The translations under genes were made by a program, and so were the position numbers. The notes beneath the pieces are model-generated. The model was not told the origin of the DNA. It was given only the letters and a program-made list of their open reading frames with translations, and did no database searches. This document shows positions 61,001-64,000 of a stretch of 64,000 nt of DNA, one piece after another (position 1 is the first letter of the stretch; each line of letters begins with the position of its first letter). Source of the DNA: Spisula solida (Eukaryota; Mollusca; Bivalvia; Venerida; Mactridae); NCBI GenBank assembly GCA_947247005.1, contig OX365952.1:7214501-7278500 (forward strand), given 5' to 3'.

Positions 61001-62526
61001 TTTTTTATATATGGGAAACTACAGTCTTAGTAATTGTATAGGCACATTGTTTCAAATTATCTGAGTGTATGCTATGCATAGAGAAGGTTGTGCAGCGGCC
61101 ACGTTTAGCGACAACGGATATGACCGCATGAAATGAGGTACCCATGTGTTCTACAGTTGTCAAAGCATACACGGATATCAGTTCCTGTGACATCATATCC
61201 GTTGCCAGGTAATCTATGAAATTACGATCTTAATAAATCTATTGGCCGAGAAACATTTATAAATGGGAAAATATGACGTTTAGTAAACATATAAATATAA
61301 ACATTTGATTAATAGAAAAGTCATTACAGATTGAAAGTACATCATTTTTTTATCTACATTAAATATGGAAAATACGAACTTTAGCAAAGAACTGCATCAA
61401 CCTATCTTCATATACCGATGGAAAGTACGACCTTTAGCGAAGAAATGCATCAACATATCTTCATTTAAAGGTGGAAAGTACGACCTTTAGCAAAGAAATG
61501 CATCAACATATCTTCATTTACAGATGGAAAGTACGACCTTTAGCAAAGAAATGCATCAGCATATATTCATTTACATCTTTAGCAAAGATATGTATCATTG
61601 TGTATCTAGATTCATACTTCTGCTATGTCTTTATCAAGCAAAATTCGTCGGTTCGGCGCTGTAGTATTAAATGTTCATTTTTTAACATTTTGGGAAATCG
61701 AGTTAATAACTACCATGTTATATATCTGCATTTGTAAACAATAGCTTCAAGACATGGCGGCTTCCTTTGACAATAAACTTGAAACTTGATACTTGTTTAT
61801 TTGATTAAACGCCTATTTTCATAAATTTATATATTCAATGGCGTTGTACAATCAAATACAATCAAACATAAAATACTAGTTAAAATATCACTAGTGATTA
61901 TGTAGGAAGTAATGGCAGTATCGGCATATGGTTAGTCAATGGACATAGAACACTATAGCACTAACGAAATCAGCTTTTAAAGAAATATAACAAAAATTAA
62001 TTACAAATAGCATCATTATGAGGCGCTGCATTCGAAAATGGACAGCATGAGAAGATAGAACATGAAAACCCCATTCCAATGATATGTAACACTTAAAATT
62101 TTCAAAATGGCACTTAGAACACTATAGCACTGAGCCGACGAATTGCTATTTTTGAAGTCGGTCTTCAGATGAAATAGTACCAAATGTTTGCCGAAGATCA
62201 TAATGAGTATAATTAGTTATTCTAGACAACTAACACTTTTTTGAACTATTTCAATGTACATTTTGTACTATGATAATTTTATTGAAGTCTTCATAATTAT
62301 GATCTTAATCATATTTATGTTTTTAAAATTCGTCAACATCAAAGCATTGTTATTTATATAATACTTTTACAACCATGTGCGTTTGAATGTCCACTGCTAT
62401 GATTTCCACCCGCATCATAATTAAAAGAAACGAATTCTTCCGAATACAATAAGGTTATTTTAAAAATGTTTACCTACCGGCAATGTATAAAATCACAACA
62501 CTACAGGCTATTATTAAAGCATTCAT
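45663..62526 (-). CDS. Multi-CTLD, mucin-like transmembrane receptor (seven exons)
   Basis: Exons 62526-62478, 60670-60161, 57592-57143, 56909-56535, 54917-54348, 52317-52135 and 46021-45663 join to 2496 bases, 831 residues and a stop. All six introns are phase 1 with GT-AG ends and no in-frame stop appears. Predicted order: signal peptide (1-16), CTLD1 (about 20-125), Thr-rich stalk (126-186), CTLD2 (187-336), CTLD3 (337-461), 18-residue glycosylated repeats (462-651), CTLD4 (about 655-745), membrane span (about 794-811), 20-residue tail. None of the CTLDs shows the EPN/QPD or WND calcium-sugar motifs, so sugar binding is unproven; recognition, adhesion or immunity is a guess. The tail has no tyrosine. 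Extra symmetrical phase-1 exons cannot be excluded. Confidence 0.7.
46831..47055. mobile_element. piggyBac-type MITE with TTAA ends, unit 2
   Basis: Copy of 36111-36335 by the large duplication. The one difference seen is T at 46996 versus C at 36276. Confidence 0.8.
47133..47557 (+). pseudogene. LINE ORF1 C-terminal part with CCHC knuckle, unit 2
   Basis: Identical in translation to 36413-36837, with the zinc knuckle CLKCMKVGHKQGDC. The apparent start at 47027 lies in flanking DNA. Confidence 0.7.
48448..51336 (+). pseudogene. LINE ORF2 (endonuclease, reverse transcriptase), unit 2
   Basis: Same order and same lesions as unit 1: TGA at 48664, deletion junction near 49026, one-base frameshift near 50213, and a last open part 50314-51336 with the C-terminal zinc knuckle. 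The reverse-transcriptase part between 49031 and 50263 is open and keeps the ADD catalytic box. Confidence 0.8.
52135..52317 (-). CDS. Receptor exon 6: CTLD4 first half
   Basis: Residues 652-712. VKYFVNIHTLSYEHAVSYCD and ELGGELV align by eye with CTLD1 (HEYIILNATDVYHNCSKSCS and ELGADF), placing the first helix and its cysteine. The exon ends GTYWVK at a GTAAAT donor. The acceptor ATATCAAG has a weak pyrimidine tract but gives the phase-1 junction shared by every other exon. The frame is also open upstream to 52423, so a start or alternative splice there is possible. Confidence 0.6.
52318..53729. other. Intron 5 and duplication edge
   Basis: Contains a second 32-bp array (52451-52616), the end of the duplication at 52852, then unique AT-rich sequence. 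A minus-strand 85-codon frame at 53372-53629 is hydrophobic but lacks splice sites in phase and is not accepted. Confidence 0.5.
52451..52616. repeat. 32-bp tandem repeat, five copies, unit 2
   Basis: Same array as at 41731-41896, copied by the large duplication, with the same variant second unit (GTAATAATGATC). Confidence 0.9.
53730..53952 (-). mobile_element. MITE, CGCTGGCTTA family, copy 2 (inverted)
   Basis: Left edge GCTGGTTAAGAATTAGAAGG and right edge CAAAGCCAGCG are diverged inverted repeats. The interior is the reverse complement of the 58634 copy (AAAAAGCTTGTTTTTCCA, TTTTGTACTTACGAC). It lies in intron 5 of the receptor gene. Confidence 0.7.
53953..54347. other. Intron 5 remainder
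   Basis: A hairpin-prone GCGTATCACTGGTTATCA/AACCAGCGATACTC stretch lies near 54250-54280. No exon. Confidence 0.45.
54348..54917 (-). CDS. Receptor exon 5: mucin-like 18-residue repeats
   Basis: Between the acceptor TTTAATTTCAG and a GTTAGT donor, 190 codons are almost wholly made of nine 18-residue repeats (54 bp each) of the form FPNNGSTNSTIAQYTTSP, with variants such as VLNNGSTNATIAQYTNST. Each repeat has two N-glycosylation sequons (NGS and NST/NAT) plus many Ser/Thr. The array probably forms an extended, heavily sugared stalk between CTLD3 and CTLD4. The 54-bp units differ by a few bases, so copy number is likely to vary between alleles. Confidence 0.8.
54918..55159. other. Intron 4, proximal part
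   Basis: Contains GCCGGGCAGGGAGGCGATAA opposite CCGCCCGG (55021-55050), a small G+C-rich hairpin, then AACGTT-rich sequence. Confidence 0.4.
55160..55263. repeat. 104-bp perfect-ended inverted repeat
   Basis: AACGCATGCTTTTTCGTG (55160-55177) is exactly inverted at 55246-55263. CAGAGTC and GACTCTG pair again inside. It could be a small MITE or the centre of a larger AACGTT-rich element (about 55095-55755). No gene. Confidence 0.7.
55264..56534. other. Intron 4, distal part
   Basis: Contains TTTGTTTACGCGACGT-like CpG-bearing sequence near 55340-55400 and AACGTT words near 55720-55755. No splice-supported exon was found. Confidence 0.45.
56535..56909 (-). CDS. Receptor exon 4: CTLD3
   Basis: Acceptor TTTGCTTTTTAG and donor GTAAGT bound 125 codons in phase 1-1. 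The domain shows ACDSQCNTLGRSSIARVYP (first helix with cysteines), ETFWLTV (core beta strand), CYFNY and finally NCSFEMKCLC, the usual last cysteine pair. Length and cysteine spacing fit a compact CTLD. No calcium-binding EPN/QPD triplet is present. Confidence 0.8.
56910..57142. other. Intron 3
   Basis: Short intron of 233 bp with GT-AG ends; nothing else seen. Confidence 0.7.
57143..57592 (-). CDS. Receptor exon 3: CTLD2
   Basis: A good polypyrimidine tract (TCTATGTTCTCTTGTTG) and TTATTATAG precede 150 codons that end at GTAAAC, phase 1-1. Key parts are SCSQLCQQY with SYLAIANQ, NLYFTLGNDPLW, NCTFTLSGY and CNQHFHCLC. A GSTGSTRST insertion lies in the loop region, and there are several N-glycosylation sites. 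The frame is open upstream of the acceptor but has no ATG there, which confirms an internal exon. Confidence 0.8.
57593..58633. other. Intron 2, part
   Basis: AT-rich. The minus-strand frame 58056-58370 has no splice-compatible ends or CTLD motif. Confidence 0.45.
58634..58891 (+). mobile_element. MITE, CGCTGGCTTA family, copy 3
   Basis: The best preserved copy. CGCTGGCTTAGAATTAGAAG at the left is matched by the inverted CTTCTAATTATAAGCCAGCG at 58872-58891 with one mismatch. It is 258 bp, non-coding, in intron 2 of the receptor gene. Confidence 0.8.
58892..60160. other. Intron 2, remainder
   Basis: 58900-59030 resembles the 122-bp units at 34020-34260. Around 59440-60030 AAACCA/TGGTTT words occur in both orientations, suggesting another old inverted-repeat element whose limits I could not fix. 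Confidence 0.4.
60161..60670 (-). CDS. Receptor exon 2: CTLD1 and Thr-rich stalk
   Basis: Acceptor TTTCACATTGCAG and donor GTTAGG bound 170 codons, phase 1-1. The first 110 form a CTLD: HEYIILNATDVYHNCSKSC, ELGADFNMATMNYN, VVWVLCDVTTQTCSGG and KYRCMCER. The rest is Thr/Ala/Val-rich (TVTVTTTTAEV, TTTAPTLVATTTATV), a likely O-glycosylated stalk. With exon 1 it completes a secretion signal followed by a mature start near VGQTW. Confidence 0.8.
60725..60950. mobile_element. piggyBac-type MITE, second locus
   Basis: Left end TTAAGCTTAGGTTCCACTGA and the inverse at 60930-60950 (CTCAGTGGGACATAGGC then TTTA) are diverged versions of the ends at 36111-36335. The interior words CTCGTGGTCTAGGGGAAGCT and TTGTGATATCGGAAGGAATT match. 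The right TTAA has mutated. It is 55 bp from the acceptor of receptor exon 2. Confidence 0.75.
61366..61577. repeat. 53-bp tandem repeat, four copies
   Basis: TGGAAAGTACGACCTTTAGC starts units at 61366 (variant), 61419, 61472 and 61525, exactly 53 bp apart. The second to fourth are nearly identical; the fourth is incomplete. Confidence 0.9.
62478..62526 (-). CDS. Receptor exon 1: signal peptide
   Basis: ATG at 62526 starts MNALIIACSVVILYIA and one further base before a GTAGGT donor. The 16 residues are a classic hydrophobic secretion signal with cleavage likely at or just after the exon junction. Splitting the signal from the first domain at phase 1 is the usual plan of secreted modular proteins. 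A T/A-rich stretch (TTATATTCG on the minus strand) about 60 bp upstream could be a weak TATA element. Confidence 0.7.
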
Positions 62527-64000
62527 ATTTACGCTGGTAAAATTTTATTCACCACATAACTGTATGGCATTATTCATTGTCGAATATAACGTAGAATAAA
62601 CTTAGAAATTGGAAACTGGCTCTAAAGTTTACTCTCGGCTAGTTGTTGCTGATCACACCCAAACTTAATGATATGTTCAAAGTGCTTCCGAGCATATGGC
62701 TGCTTATCTAAAGTATATTTGATTTCCCTGTTTGTCAAATATCATTTTGTCATTTCTCATGTGTAAATCAACAATTAACTTACAAGTATCCGGTTATATT
62801 AATTGATCGTTCATTTTGATTAGAATTTCGATAATAACAAACTGGACAAGGAATAAGACAGCTTTCAACAGACACTTTAGAGCATTGGGTACGAACAAAC
62901 TGTAAACAAGCTGCTAGCTCTGCATGCAAGTGGCATCGGTCAAAATGACGAATATCAGATGAGATTAGATTATTTTTGTTTGATTATTTATTATTGGAAA
63001 TCATACCGTATAATAGGACGGGTAACAACCTGAATATTAAACAAACGAGAATATGTTCAAGTTTTATGAGCAATTTGCCAAACCGTTCTGTTGTTGATCA
63101 AACACACACTTAATTTACTGTGTTTATCTCCATATTTACCGACATTTAAAAGTTTGACATGGTACATAAAGTTTTCTAGTATTATTTCTGATTACGCGTT
63201 TAACATTTAATTTCAGATATTAACAAGACTTTAAAATGACAATATCTTATTTCACATACTGGCCAACGGCCCAAAATCAACATAAATTATTTGACATGTA
63301 CGTATATATTACACAAATGTGCAAAATATATTTGCATAATTTTCCGGATTTTATCTATAAATTTGTATAGTATTCCTTTATACTCATGTGTCGTAATTAC
63401 GATTTGAGTTAATAAATCTGTTCTGTTCTGCAAATGAATAACGGTAAGGCCACTAAATAGACAATAACAAATTGGACACGGAAAGCAGCACCCAACAGTT
63501 ATAACAGAGAACGAATGGCTATATGCACATTTCTAGCGCCTTGAAAGTGACCCCAAAATGACGAATCTTATTCGTAGACTTTTGATCGATTATTTAAAAA
63601 ATATTATTGTTGACGGTCTTAGAGCTTAAAATCAGACCTGTGCGGCCTTAACGGTCTGGTAATACGGTATGCATGTAAGGCCATCGTGTACAAAGTATAA
63701 CATCCTATAATATTATATTCCGAGTGAAATCCCTCAATTACATCAAAATGACCAAAGATGTTTCGATACAAATATCCAACGTAATACTCTACATATACTC
63801 AATGGTAGAATATGAACACAAATTATCATGACGTTGATGTATGATTTTGATTAGACGTAAATGACGTATGACCATAATTTGGTGTATGTAATTGGTAATT
63901 AATGGCATGATATGCATGTGGTCTTAGCAACAATATGTTAGTTTATGGTTTTTTAATTGATTTGGGGTTTTATAACCAAATAGTTAATGACATTGGTCAT
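62527..64000. other. Receptor 5' flank, no gene seen
   Basis: AT-rich. Two diverged copies of a segment starting AATAACAAACTGGACAAGGA lie at about 62835 and 63465 and share AAAATGACGAAT further on, suggesting an old repeat of about 150 bp. The receptor promoter should be in the first few hundred bases. Confidence 0.4.

Larger units (their letters stand above)
60671..62477. other. Intron 1 with MITE and 53-bp repeat
   Basis: Apart from the MITE at 60725 and the array at 61366, this is AT-rich. Minus-strand frames at 61005-61196 and 62016-62201 lack support. Confidence 0.5.

Overview
The window is AT-rich, intron-rich nuclear DNA from a metazoan. The packing with LINEs, short inverted-repeat elements and satellites, plus many-exon genes with short lectin-like exons, fits a marine invertebrate, most likely a bivalve mollusc; this is inferred from style only. 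There are no prokaryotic gene blocks. Almost all long open frames belong to mobile elements, and the host genes had to be built by eye from splice sites and reading phase.

Layout. (1) 1-21.4 kb, minus strand: pieces of a proline-rich, tyrosine-motif protein, perhaps a signalling adaptor. It has a probable non-coding first exon ending at 21330, an exon with the start codon at 16135, and exons at 14.8 kb, 7.2 kb and the window edge. A second possible first exon lies at 3.2 kb, and its splice donor sits in a seven-copy 67-bp repeat. The introns carry a tandem-core element (4.7-5.4 kb), a tRNA-derived SINE (11.5 kb), a fold-back element (15.3-16.1 kb) and a 3.66-kb DNA transposon with a broken protein gene (17.3-21.0 kb). 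(2) 21.8-28.5 kb: GTTAAC-rich repeat blocks separated by two LINE remnants; one keeps an ORF1 with a 2A-like NPGP motif. (3) 28.9-33.9 kb: a 63-bp minisatellite that flips orientation at about 30090. (4) 31432-52852: a nearly perfect tandem duplication of 10.7 kb. It carries half of the minisatellite, a CGCA microsatellite, a piggyBac-type MITE, a broken L1/Tx1-like LINE with an 11-bp target duplication, and the last two exons of a receptor gene. (5) 45.7-62.5 kb, minus strand: the receptor gene itself.

The main gene product is inferred to be an 831-residue type I membrane protein: signal peptide, C-type-lectin-like domain (CTLD), Thr-rich stalk, two more CTLDs, an 18-residue mucin-like repeat with dense N-glycosylation sites, a fourth CTLD split over two exons, one membrane span and a short tail. 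All six introns are phase 1 and the seven exons join without a stop. The duplication left an extra copy of the last two exons (34943-41597) downstream of the gene, which could be an orphan or an alternative 3' end.

No database search was possible. Family names rest on motifs, and comparisons between copies were made by eye.
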